Assembly (NCBI RefSeq): GCF_000409775.1
Contig: NZ_KE332377.1
Coordinates: forward strand, 1,212,073-1,276,072
Origin: Litchfieldella anticariensis FP35 = DSM 16096
GTDB taxonomy: Bacteria; Pseudomonadota; Gammaproteobacteria; Pseudomonadales; Halomonadaceae
Length of the DNA: 64,000 nucleotides
Direction: 5' to 3'
The notes beneath the pieces are model-generated. The model was given only the letters and a program-made list of their open reading frames with translations. It made no database searches and was not told the DNA's origin. Numbering within the stretch: position 1 is the first letter of the stretch; each line of letters starts with the position of its first letter. Both the position numbers and the translations under genes were made by a program. Of the stretch, positions 27,312 through 35,969 are shown one piece after another.

Positions 27312-28245
27312 CGAAAAGCCTTGGCCCTCGCGCCTGTTTGCACTGATCTATGTCATGGGCGTGTTGCTGATGGTCGGCAATGCCGCTTGGCACTATCTGA
27401 TGGGAGATTTCCTGAGGATATTATTGCCTGCCGTACTGGCTCTGTTGTTATTGGGGGCCACTCTGTTGCACTTGACCGATCCCCGTTACCAGAGGCCATC
27501 CGCCTATCTGGTACTGATCAGTAGTTTCTTGTTGCTCGCCGTCGAGCTCGACCAGACATCAGAGGCCATCATACTGTGGATCGGCTTGCCCCCCTTGTTG
27601 GCATTGCTGCTGCTACCACCGAGTTCGGCCTTGCTACTCAACTTGCTACTGGCACCGCTATGGTTGGTATTGCCGGTGGATGGCCAAGTAACTTACGACA
27701 TGGCCTTCACCTACTTGGCGATCATCATATTGGGAGCACTCGCGCCACTGGAGCAGCGCCGGCAACAGGCCCTGCTCGAAGCCACGGACCCCATGGATTC
27801 CGAGTGCCAGGCTTTGAATGCCTCCGCCATCCATGAACTGCTCGATAGTGAATTCGCTCGCGCCACATTGCTGCAACGTCGACTTAGCGTACTGGCGATC
27901 CATTTGCCGCAACTGGAAATGGCTCACGAACAGTTCGGCGCACGCTTGCGTCTTGAATTGCTGCAACGATTCTGCAGCGTCGCACACCACACTTGCCGTG
28001 CCCATGATAGCCTTGGTCGCGCACAGACTTCGCTGTTCTGGCTTCTGCTGCCCGACACCGGGGAAACCGGTGCCCTCATGGTCAGAAATCGTTTGATTAG
28101 CGCTTTGGATGCCACGGTTCTGGCCGAGACAGGCGCCATCGCTTCGCGTATCGCGGTTTGTTCGCCGCATCCCAGCGAAACCTGGACCACTTTCGAACAA
28201 CGCCTGCAGATCAAAGGACAGGCTTTGATGGAGTCAACGCATTGA
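27304..28245 (+). CDS. Membrane protein with a degenerate GGDEF-like domain (second of two)
   Basis: 313 residues. Five or six membrane segments (residues about 10-145) precede a cytoplasmic domain. Its sequence (ATDPMDSECQALN, then ARATLLQRRLSVLAIHLPQLEMAHEQFGARLRLELLQRF, HDSLGRAQTSLFWLLLPDTGETGALMVRNRLISAL) matches the spacing of a GGDEF fold, with AQTSL in place of GGDEF. As in its neighbour, the catalytic acidic residues are gone. The pair may have arisen by duplication and divergence. GAGAAGG precedes the ATG, and the stop overlaps the TTG start of the next gene. Confidence 0.55.
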   Translation: MHDEKPWPSRLFALIYVMGVLLMVGNAAWHYLMGDFLRILLPAVLALLLLGATLLHLTDPRYQRPSAYLVLISSFLLLAVELDQTSEAIILWIGLPPLLALLLLPPSSALLLNLLLAPLWLVLPVDGQVTYDMAFTYLAIIILGALAPLEQRRQQALLEATDPMDSECQALNASAIHELLDSEFARATLLQRRLSVLAIHLPQLEMAHEQFGARLRLELLQRFCSVAHHTCRAHDSLGRAQTSLFWLLLPDTGETGALMVRNRLISALDATVLAETGAIASRIAVCSPHPSETWTTFEQRLQIKGQALMESTH

Positions 28246-29648
28246 ACCTGGCCGACTGGCTATTCCAACTCACACCATCTCCACAGCTGCTGTTATTGCT
28301 CATCGCCGTGATCGCCTTGGTCGAATGCCTGGCCCTGCTAGGCTTGGTGATACCCGGAGTCATCCTGATGACAGCTGCTGCCTCAATGGCAGGCCACCAA
28401 GACATATCCACGTTTGCGGTGTTGCTGGCAGCCTTTCTGGGCGCCGTGATCGGCGACAGCTTGAGCTTCACACTGGGCTATACCCAGCGCGAACGGATTC
28501 CACGCCTTTGGCCCTTCGATCGCCACCCTGAATGGCTTGCCCGCGGCGCCCGTTTCTTTCAGCAGTACGGCATGCTATCAGTGATATTCGCACGCTTCGT
28601 CGGGCCGGTTCGCCCTATCGTACCGATGATTGCCGGCATGCTGCACATGTCACCGTTGACCTTTGGTTGGGCGAGTGTGGGCTCGTCCCTACTCTGGGCT
28701 CCAGCCTATGTGCTCCCTGGCTTTCTGCTGGGGCGCACTTGGCAGCAGCTTCTCGACGTACCGCCCGGGCTGGAGCTAGGACTGGTGGTTTTTGGTGCTA
28801 TCGTCCTGGTGTTGGCTGTGAGCTTTTCCTGGCTGCGGCACCAGCTCGCTCGAGAAGGCCGCCTCTACCGAGTCATGGCACACTTGGCACGTGGGGGGCG
28901 CTGGCGTCGACGCGCCTGGATGTCGCTACGCGCCCGACGCCCACGCAGCGAATTCCCGCTGGCGTCACTGTGCCTGCTGATCCTGAGTCTGGCCGCACTA
29001 TGCTTGTGGACGCTGGTAGTGTTGGAAGCCGATGGACCACTGGGCATGGATCGACAGATCCATGCGTTATTCGCCAGTTTCGACTGGCCCACGCTAGTGG
29101 CCCTCAGCCAAGCATTGGCACGGGCGGGCGATAGCTATGGAGTAATAGCTCTGGCGTTACCTTGGGTAGTGTGGCTGTTGTGGGCACGGCATATCTCGGC
29201 CTTCGCCCACGTGAGCGCGGCTCTAGTGGGAATTGCCATAGCCAATACCCTGTTCAAGCAGTTGGCCGCCCGCGAGAGACCAGACTTCCCAGATTATTTG
29301 TCCGGCTCCATGGCCTATCCTAGTGCTCATGCCTCTACTGCCGTAGTGGTTTATGGTCTGGCGGCTGCTTTCATTGCCCAGGAATTGCCAGCTCAGCGGC
29401 GCTTCTGGGCCTACTGGCTAGCCATCGCCCTGTGTATTCCCATGGCCTTGTCACGCTTGGTGATTGGCGTTCATTGGGTCAGCGATCTGATCGGTGGCGC
29501 CCTGCTAGGCTTGGTTACCTGCGCCCTAACACGCGTCAGTTATCACCGCTTCGCTCACCGGCCACTGCGGCCTGCCCCCTGGGGATGGTTGACCATTGCC
29601 TCGCTGGTGCTATTGGCCGCACGCTTGGCCTGGTTGCCTCCTATTTAA
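28242..29648 (+). CDS. DedA-PAP2 fusion membrane protein
   Basis: About 468 residues from a TTG at 28242 that overlaps the previous stop codon and has GGAG eight bases before it; no good ATG fits. The N-half is a DedA (SNARE-associated) domain with FARFVGPVRPIVPMIAGMLHM. The C-half is a type 2 phosphatidic acid phosphatase with KQLAARERPDF, PSAHAS and SRLVIGVHWVSDLIGG, so all three PAP2 motifs are present. Such fusions are known; DedA proteins move lipid carriers across the membrane, and PAP2 enzymes dephosphorylate undecaprenyl or phosphatidyl phosphates, so a lipid-recycling role is likely. Confidence 0.85.
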   Translation: MNLADWLFQLTPSPQLLLLLIAVIALVECLALLGLVIPGVILMTAAASMAGHQDISTFAVLLAAFLGAVIGDSLSFTLGYTQRERIPRLWPFDRHPEWLARGARFFQQYGMLSVIFARFVGPVRPIVPMIAGMLHMSPLTFGWASVGSSLLWAPAYVLPGFLLGRTWQQLLDVPPGLELGLVVFGAIVLVLAVSFSWLRHQLAREGRLYRVMAHLARGGRWRRRAWMSLRARRPRSEFPLASLCLLILSLAALCLWTLVVLEADGPLGMDRQIHALFASFDWPTLVALSQALARAGDSYGVIALALPWVVWLLWARHISAFAHVSAALVGIAIANTLFKQLAARERPDFPDYLSGSMAYPSAHASTAVVVYGLAAAFIAQELPAQRRFWAYWLAIALCIPMALSRLVIGVHWVSDLIGGALLGLVTCALTRVSYHRFAHRPLRPAPWGWLTIASLVLLAARLAWLPPI

Positions 29649-30268
29649 CCAAAGGCCAGCCAGGCACCGACCCCCACCATCAGCGACCCGGCGATACGGT
29701 TGAGCAACCGCACATGAGTGCTTTCACCCAGCAGCTGCCGTGCGGTGCGCCCACCGCCCGCATAAAGCAGCAGGCACAGGAATTCGATCAGCAGAATCAC
29801 CCCTACCAGCGCCAGCAACTGTGATGCCAGCGGCAGTGAGGCATCGAGAAATGGCGGCAACAGAGCGACAAAGAATGCCCACCCTTTAGGATTAGCCACC
29901 GCTGTGACAAAACCCTGCAATGCCAATTGCCTGCGAGACGCCTTAGGGGTATCGAGGGTTTCCAAGGGAATCGCCATGCGACCTCGAGAGCGCCACATCA
30001 TCACCCCCAAATACCCCAGATAAGCTCCCCCCACCCACTTGAAAACAGAGAACAATTCCGGGTGGCGCAGCATCAGCGTCGCCACCCCGGCGCCAGCGGC
30101 AGCAGCCACCAGCCCGACACCGACCAGTTCACCGATCATCATCCACAAGGTACGTCTCACGCCCTGCGTCATGCCCAACACCATTGCCAGTGTCATGCAC
30201 ATACCTGGGGTCAACGAGACAAGAAAGAATGTCGGCACGAATACCGACAACAGCGACAGCTTGATCAC
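29645..30268 (-). CDS. LysE/RhtB family exporter
   Basis: 207 residues with about six membrane segments. The family start FVPTFFLVSLTPGMCMTLAMVLGMTQG and the KWVGGAYLGYLGVMMWRSR segment identify a LysE-type amino-acid or metabolite exporter. The substrate is unknown. Its stop codon overlaps that of the convergent DedA-PAP2 gene (TTAA). The start overlaps ubiX by ATGA. Confidence 0.88.
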   Translation of the reverse strand: MIKLSLLSVFVPTFFLVSLTPGMCMTLAMVLGMTQGVRRTLWMMIGELVGVGLVAAAAGAGVATLMLRHPELFSVFKWVGGAYLGYLGVMMWRSRGRMAIPLETLDTPKASRRQLALQGFVTAVANPKGWAFFVALLPPFLDASLPLASQLLALVGVILLIEFLCLLLYAGGGRTARQLLGESTHVRLLNRIAGSLMVGVGAWLAFG

Positions 30269-30897
30269 TCCGACTCTCCCCAGCGCGGCAACAAAGCGTG
30301 TTTCACTCCCAACTGGTTGAGGATGCGAGCAACGATGAAGTCGATCATATCGTCGATGGACTGAGGCTTGTGGTAGAAGCCCGGCGCCGCGGGCAGTATC
30401 ACCGCCCCCATACGCGTAAGCGCCAGCATGTGCTCGAGATGAATTGCCGAAAGCGGTGCCTCGCGAGGAACCAAGATCAATTGACGCCGCTCTTTGAGCG
30501 CCACGTCAGCGGCACGTTCGATCAAGTTGTTACTGGCACCTGTTGCCACCGCCGACAGCGTTCCTGTGGAGCATGGACAAATCACCATCGATGATGGCGC
30601 TCCCGATCCGGAGGCCACAGGGGCCATCCAGTCTTCGCGGGCAAAGCAGCGAACCTGGCCTGCATGCGCTCCACAGCGCTCGATGAGCGCTTCGGTCAGG
30701 CGCCGAGGCTGAGCCGGCAGGCGAGTTTCGGTCTCGGTATCGATTACCAAATGCGCTGCCTTGGAGATCATGACCCAAACTTCATGGTTCGCCGCCACCA
30801 GGCGGTCGATCAAACGTAGGCCATACTGAGCACCGGACGCTCCTGTGAGAGCGACAGTGACCGGCGGTTCGAAGTCAGTTTTTCTAGCCGCCATCAT
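30265..30897 (-). CDS. ubiX: Flavin prenyltransferase UbiX
   Basis: 210 residues. Makes the prenylated FMN cofactor for UbiD in ubiquinone synthesis. VALTGASGAQYGLRLIDRL is the FMN-binding start; PCSTGTLSAVATGASNNLIERAADVALKERRQLILVPREAPLS and LPAAPGFYHKPQS are family hallmarks. It overlaps mpl by 14 bases; the order mpl-ubiX is also seen in pseudomonads. Confidence 0.95.
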   Translation of the reverse strand: MMAARKTDFEPPVTVALTGASGAQYGLRLIDRLVAANHEVWVMISKAAHLVIDTETETRLPAQPRRLTEALIERCGAHAGQVRCFAREDWMAPVASGSGAPSSMVICPCSTGTLSAVATGASNNLIERAADVALKERRQLILVPREAPLSAIHLEHMLALTRMGAVILPAAPGFYHKPQSIDDMIDFIVARILNQLGVKHALLPRWGESE

Positions 30898-32269
30898 GAG
30901 CCACCCTCAGTGCTGTCAGCAGCTTTTCATGAATACCACCGAATCCGCCGTTGGACATCACCACGATCCGGTCCAATGGCCTGGCTTCATGCACCACGGC
31001 GGTAACCAGGTCATCCAGCCCCCCCATTACATGGCTGGGTATCGGACTTTGCTCGATGACACCGGCCAGCGACCAACCAAGCTCGGGCGGCCGATACCAC
31101 CAGACGATATCTGCTTCGGCCACGCTCTCGGCCAATCGGCCACGCAGGGTGCCCAAACGCATGGTATTGGAACGCGGCTCGATCACCGCCAACAACCGCC
31201 CCTTTGGTGTTGCTGCACGCAACCCCCGCAATGTTGCGGCAATTGCCGTAGGATGATGGGCGAAGTCATCGATGACCTGGACACCGGCCACCTCGCCACG
31301 CACTTCCTGGCGTCGCCGCGGGGTTTCGAAACGCGACAACGCTGCACAGCCCCGAGCCAGGTCGACACCACAGCTATGAGCCGCCGCCAACGCGGCCAAC
31401 GCATTGCGAGCGTTGTACTCACCGCTGAGCGACCAATCGACGATAGCATCCTCACTGATCTCTGCCGTTTCATGAATCACCTGGAAGCGACTGGCGTCGC
31501 TACGTTCCAGCACTAGCCGCCACGAGCTATCCTCGGCGTTACCGAAGCGGCTCACCGGCGTCCAGCAGCCCTGTTCCAACACTCGGTCGAGTGCCGGCTC
31601 TCCATCAGCGACCAACAACTCACCGCTCCCCGGTACGGTGCGTACCAAATGATGGAACTGACGCTCGATCGCCTCCAGGTCGGGGAAGATATCCGCGTGA
31701 TCGAACTCCAGATTGCCCAGGATCGCGATATCAGGGCGGTAGTGCACGAACTTGGAGCGCTTATCGAAGAAAGCAGTATCGTATTCGTCGGCTTCCACCA
31801 CAAAGGGTGAGCCCTCGCCACCCAGGCGTGACGACACCCCAAAATTCCGTGGCACCCCGCCGATCAGAAAGCCTGGCTCATGACCTGAGCTCTCCAGCAG
31901 CCACGCCACCAAGCTGGCCGTGGTGGTCTTGCCATGGGTACCAGCGACGGCAATGACTCGACGGCCGGGTAACACATGCTCGGCCAGCCATTGCGGACCG
32001 GAGACATACGGCAGCCGCGCATCGAGTACAGCTTCGACTTCCGGGTTACCTCGGGAAAGTGCATTACCAATCACCACGAGATCCGGACGCGGCACGAGAT
32101 TCGCTGCGTCATACCCTTCGAGCAACTCGATACCGACTTCCCTCAGCTGAGTGCTCATAGGCGGGTAGACATTGGCGTCCGAGCCACTGACGCGATGGCC
32201 CTGCTCACGGGCCAGCAACGCCAGGCTACCCATGAAGGTGCCGCAAATTCCGAGGATATGGATGTGCAT
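30884..32269 (-). CDS. mpl: UDP-MurNAc:L-Ala-gamma-D-Glu-meso-DAP ligase (murein recycling)
   Basis: 461 residues from the ATG at 32267-32269, with AGGAG eight bases upstream. Mur-ligase fold: MHIHILGICGTFMGSLA at the N-terminus, P-loop AGTHGKTTTAS in the central domain, and C-terminal DFAHHPTAI. It reattaches recycled tripeptide to UDP-MurNAc, in line with the many wall-turnover enzymes nearby. Confidence 0.95.
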   Translation of the reverse strand: MHIHILGICGTFMGSLALLAREQGHRVSGSDANVYPPMSTQLREVGIELLEGYDAANLVPRPDLVVIGNALSRGNPEVEAVLDARLPYVSGPQWLAEHVLPGRRVIAVAGTHGKTTTASLVAWLLESSGHEPGFLIGGVPRNFGVSSRLGGEGSPFVVEADEYDTAFFDKRSKFVHYRPDIAILGNLEFDHADIFPDLEAIERQFHHLVRTVPGSGELLVADGEPALDRVLEQGCWTPVSRFGNAEDSSWRLVLERSDASRFQVIHETAEISEDAIVDWSLSGEYNARNALAALAAAHSCGVDLARGCAALSRFETPRRRQEVRGEVAGVQVIDDFAHHPTAIAATLRGLRAATPKGRLLAVIEPRSNTMRLGTLRGRLAESVAEADIVWWYRPPELGWSLAGVIEQSPIPSHVMGGLDDLVTAVVHEARPLDRIVVMSNGGFGGIHEKLLTALRVAHDGG

Positions 32270-32649
32270 CGACGAACTCCTGCCAAACCAGCTTCCTGCC
32301 AAGATGGCAGCGAGACTAGCATGCCGCCTGCAGACTCACCATAAGAGGGGTGATGAAACACTACCACCAGCATTGATAAGCGTCTGGCGGATGCGTCGAT
32401 GTCCACTTTCGGCTAACATATCGAGCGATTTTCTCGTAAAGCCCTCAGGAAGCGCTGAATGAATCGGCGAGCGGCGTAAAAAGTGCCAGGCACACGGAAC
32501 ACAGAAAGCGAGGCATGGCGTGACAGGTCGGGTTTTCGATCGGTCCGCGTTCCAGCACCGCACAACGCAGCGACTTGCCAGGAACGCCAAGTTCGTACAG
32601 GCACCCATTCAGAGCTTCTTCACTAGACTCCCAGGAGCGAAGCATCCCC
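32270..32649. other. Intergenic region between divergent mpl and the phosphofructokinase gene
   Basis: 380 bases. Short frames on both strands look random (Cys/Trp/Arg-rich, no ribosome binding sites). It must hold the promoters of both genes, but no convincing boxes or strong hairpin were found. Confidence 0.5.
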
Positions 32650-33909
32650 ATGGCCCAGCACAATGCGTTCTATGCCCAGTCCGGTGGTGTCACCGCCGTG
32701 ATCAACGCCAGCGCCTGCGGCGTGATCGAGGCGTGTCGGCGAGAATCCGATCGTATCGGCAAGGTATATGCCGGCCACAATGGCATCATCGGCGCCTTGA
32801 CCGAAGATCTGATCGATGTCTCCCAGGAAACCGACGAGACCATCGCTGCCCTGCGCCACACCCCCGGCGGTGCCTTTGGCTCCTGCCGCTACAAGCTCAA
32901 GGACATCGAGACACATCGCACCCAGTACGAGCGTCTCATCGAGGTGTTCAAAGCCCACGACATCCGCTACTTCTTCTACAATGGCGGTGGAGACAGTGCC
33001 GACACCTGTCTCAAAGTCTCGCAATTGTCCGAGAAAATGGGGTACCCGCTGACCGCTATTCATGTGCCCAAGACCGTGGACAATGACCTGCCGATCACCG
33101 ACAACTCGCCGGGCTTCGGCAGCGTTGCCAAATATATCGCCACTTCCACTCTCGAGGCATCACTGGACATCGCCTCAATGTGTGCGACCTCGACCAAGGT
33201 GTTCGTGCTTGAAGTAATGGGCCGCCACGCTGGCTGGATCGCCGCTGCCGGAGCCCTGGCCGGCGAAGGTGAAGGCGAGCCGCCCCACCTGGTGATTTTT
33301 CCTGAAGTCGACTTCAACCGCCAGGCTGTGATGACGCGGGTCGAGGAGGCGGTCAAAAAATATGGCTATTGTGTGATCGTGGTCTCCGAAGGAGCCCGCT
33401 ACCCCGACGGTACTTTCCTGGCCGACTCCGGTAACACCGATGCCTTCGGACACCGCCAGCTGGGTGGCGTAGCCCCGACACTTGCCGGCATGATCAAGCA
33501 AGACCTGGGCTACAAGTATCATTGGGCAGTTGCCGACTATCTGCAGCGGGCCGCACGTCACCTGGCGTCGAAGACCGACGTTGACCAAGCCTACGCCGTC
33601 GGCAAGAAGGCCGTGGAGCTGGCACTGGAAGGCAAGAATGCCATGATGCCAACCATCAAGCGCCTCAGCGACGCTCCTTACGAATGGCGCATCGATGCCG
33701 CACCACTGGCAGAAGTCGCTAATCGCGAGAAATTCATGCCTCGTAACTTCATTCGCGAGGATGGCTTTGGCATCACGCCGGCCTGTCGCCGTTATCTGCA
33801 GCCATTGATTCAGGGCGAGGATTTTCCGCCGTTCGAAGACGGTTTACCCCGAGTAGCCACACTCAAACTGGCCAAAGTCGAGCGGAAGCTGCCCGAATTC
33901 AAGCTCTGA
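32650..33909 (+). CDS. pfp: Pyrophosphate-dependent 6-phosphofructokinase
   Basis: 419 residues from the ATG at 32650 (an in-frame upstream ATG at 32575 adds a poorly conserved extension). Phosphofructokinase fold with NAFYAQSGGVTAVINAS, YNGGGDSADT and the PKTVDNDL motif. The Lys in PKT, where ATP enzymes have PGT, is the established marker of PPi specificity. Substrate-binding MGRHAGWIAA follows. The enzyme is reversible and can serve glycolysis or gluconeogenesis. An inorganic pyrophosphatase gene lies 2 kb away. A heptamer repeat starts right at its stop codon. Confidence 0.9.
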   Translation: MAQHNAFYAQSGGVTAVINASACGVIEACRRESDRIGKVYAGHNGIIGALTEDLIDVSQETDETIAALRHTPGGAFGSCRYKLKDIETHRTQYERLIEVFKAHDIRYFFYNGGGDSADTCLKVSQLSEKMGYPLTAIHVPKTVDNDLPITDNSPGFGSVAKYIATSTLEASLDIASMCATSTKVFVLEVMGRHAGWIAAAGALAGEGEGEPPHLVIFPEVDFNRQAVMTRVEEAVKKYGYCVIVVSEGARYPDGTFLADSGNTDAFGHRQLGGVAPTLAGMIKQDLGYKYHWAVADYLQRAARHLASKTDVDQAYAVGKKAVELALEGKNAMMPTIKRLSDAPYEWRIDAAPLAEVANREKFMPRNFIREDGFGITPACRRYLQPLIQGEDFPPFEDGLPRVATLKLAKVERKLPEFKL

Positions 33910-33910
33910 G

Positions 33911-33964
33911 CTTCGGGCTTCGGGCTTCGGGCTTCGGGCTTCGGGCTTCGGGCTTCGGGCTTCG
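33911..33964. repeat. Heptamer tandem repeat (CTTCGGG), seven copies
   Basis: Seven perfect copies of CTTCGGG plus a partial eighth, beginning two bases after the stop codon of the phosphofructokinase gene. The gene's own end (GCTCTGA) has the same period and may have seeded it. The perfect copies imply recent expansion and probable length variation. Confidence 0.9.
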
Positions 33965-34050
33965 TGGCTCTGAGCCTTACACAAAGGCAGGATTGTCGTT
34001 GGCTCTGAGCCTTACACAAACTGCTCGTAGCTCACAGCCCGCAGCTCGTT
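33965..34050. repeat. 21-bp direct repeat and degenerate GCTC heptamers
   Basis: A 21-bp sequence beginning TGGCTCTGAGCC occurs at 33965-33985 and again at 34000-34020, with a 35-base period, a multiple of seven. Four degenerate heptamers (GCTCGTA, GCTCACA, GCCCGCA, GCTCGTT) follow at 34023-34050. The whole 33903-34050 spacer therefore looks built from heptamers. Confidence 0.75.
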
Positions 34051-34060
34051 ACTGGTACTC

Positions 34061-35779
34061 TCACCGCAGCAACCACGACAATACGAGCAGCAGCAGTAAC
34101 ACCCCCGCCACGCCTTGCCAGAAATTGGCCGGTTCGCGCAACAGGCGGGGGTTATTGTGCGAGCGCACCTGCCCCTGGGGGTCACGTAGCGCATAGAGAA
34201 ATTCCGAGAGACGGCGGAAACGCAGCGCCCGTTGCGGATCCAAGGCACGACGTAGAGCGTCATCGAGCGCCACGCTGACCTCGGGGTTGAGAGTCCGTGC
34301 ACTGTGATAGACAAGTTTCTCGAGGTCGGTATGACTTCGAAGCTGATGCGGCGGCAAGTCATAAGGTAGTTGACCGGTCAACAGCCAGTAGACGGTGGAC
34401 GCCAAGGCATACTGATCGCTACGGCGGCCAACATCGTCATCCAAGGCATATTCAGGCGCACTGTGCTCGGTCAGCCCCAATTGACGTGCCAACTCGCGGG
34501 AACGCTTGTGGCCATCACCCTCGCGCAACCGGCAAGCGCTAAAATCAGCCAGTACCACTTGACCATGGCTGTCGATCAGGATGTTGTCAGGATGAATCTG
34601 CTGATGTAACAGATCGCGACGATGTAGCGCCTGCACCGCCTTACCCAATTGACGAGCGATATCGAGACGTTGCGCCAGGCTTGCCTGGGGATGACGGCGC
34701 GCCCAATCGGAGAGCCGTTCACCTTCCACATAGCCCATCAGATAATAGAGGTGACGCCGTGGACGCGAAGACTCCATCACCTTGGCCACGAATGGAGAAT
34801 TGACGCGCTCTACCACCCACTGCTGCAACAGAAAGTGCTCCAGGTAGGCATTGCGACTGGACAGTTCAGGGCTTGGCGCCTTCATCACCATTTCGCGCTC
34901 GCTGTACATGTCGCGCACCCGATAAACCCGAGACTGGGCGGTACGAGACAGCACTTCCTGCACTTCCAATCCATCGAGACGATCTCCCGGCGATAACTCA
35001 GGCGGCACCGGCAGATCTCCGTACAACTTGCCCGGCTGATCCGACTCTTCCTCGGGAAGCTGGTCGATCCGCACGAGTTGAAAACAAAACTGCTCCCCAC
35101 CATAACCACGTTCCTGCGCACGTGCTTGAGCCGTACTGGCAAGACGTTCACAGGCAGCATTGAGATCGCTGGCATCCTGACGGATCAACTGAACGTAATC
35201 GGACGGCATCAGGGTGCCGCGCACCGCCTGGGTGGTGAACAGGAAAATATCTCCCTGCTTGAGCGGCATGCTCATGTAGTCGATGTCGATACTGACATCC
35301 AAGCCCAACGCGCGAGAAGGATAACGGTACCCACCCAAGTCGGTGACATGATCACGAGAGAGCTGTTCGAACTCGGCACCACGCAAACGGAAGACCAGAG
35401 TGTCGCCCATGTGGAAGAGATGCGCTTCGCGACCCAGGAAAACCATCGCCGACAACGACGACATATAGCTTCCTTCCCGTATGTGGTCACTTTGGCTGTG
35501 ACACCACCCATTCAGCGCGCGCAACACCCGGGTCGCCGACATCTTGACGTCCCAGTGATCGGGGGTCGAGAAATAGTCGGCAAGAAAGCCCCGCACGCTG
35601 ATATCGCCCGCTTGCTTGGCAATGGCGTTACGAGAGGTGGAATCACTGATCACGGCACTGGCCCCCTTGACCCGCAGCAGCGGCCCGTCGGGAATGCGTA
35701 CCGACATTGAACTACGGTGTCGCCGACGCTCTGGAGCGACAAAAGCCTGACCAACACTCAGCGACAACTCTGATTCCAC
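34061..35779 (-). CDS. PP2C-kinase fusion with both active sites degraded (double pseudoenzyme)
   Basis: About 572 residues. A GTG at 35777-35779 (or the TTG just before it) is chosen because AAGGAG lies upstream and the resulting LSLSVGQ start matches the family; the ATG at 35707 would cut off the first PP2C strand and has no binding site. Layout: PP2C-like domain (about 1-235), linker, protein-kinase domain (about 270-520), C-terminal membrane anchor (VAGVLLLLLVLSWLLR). As I recall active relatives, the PP2C metal sites are NQD, ADG, TDG and DN; here they read RSS, SDS, TQA and EQ. The kinase keeps VMK, but the catalytic HQD is HQQ and DFG is DFS. It probably binds rather than modifies partners. 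Confidence 0.8.
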   Translation of the reverse strand: MESELSLSVGQAFVAPERRRHRSSMSVRIPDGPLLRVKGASAVISDSTSRNAIAKQAGDISVRGFLADYFSTPDHWDVKMSATRVLRALNGWCHSQSDHIREGSYMSSLSAMVFLGREAHLFHMGDTLVFRLRGAEFEQLSRDHVTDLGGYRYPSRALGLDVSIDIDYMSMPLKQGDIFLFTTQAVRGTLMPSDYVQLIRQDASDLNAACERLASTAQARAQERGYGGEQFCFQLVRIDQLPEEESDQPGKLYGDLPVPPELSPGDRLDGLEVQEVLSRTAQSRVYRVRDMYSEREMVMKAPSPELSSRNAYLEHFLLQQWVVERVNSPFVAKVMESSRPRRHLYYLMGYVEGERLSDWARRHPQASLAQRLDIARQLGKAVQALHRRDLLHQQIHPDNILIDSHGQVVLADFSACRLREGDGHKRSRELARQLGLTEHSAPEYALDDDVGRRSDQYALASTVYWLLTGQLPYDLPPHQLRSHTDLEKLVYHSARTLNPEVSVALDDALRRALDPQRALRFRRLSEFLYALRDPQGQVRSHNNPRLLREPANFWQGVAGVLLLLLVLSWLLR

Positions 35780-35969
35780 CAACGCAGCTCTCCTTGACCG
35801 ATGACCTGTCCGTTGCAACCTTCCATCATACACCCCTAATGCGGCAACGACTCGTCAACAAAGAGGGGCCACATCCTGCAATGGCTTTCGTCGCATTGGT
35901 AATCGGGCAGGGCTATTCGTATAATTTGGCGGATTCCAGGCCCTATCCGTTCATTTCAAGGACTGCATA

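Noticed and set aside
32336-32608. Minus-strand frames between mpl and the phosphofructokinase gene
   Set aside because: Random-looking Cys/Arg/Trp-rich peptides, no ribosome binding site.
33911-34050. CRISPR-like array
   Set aside because: Units are seven bases without spacers, so this is a simple tandem repeat.
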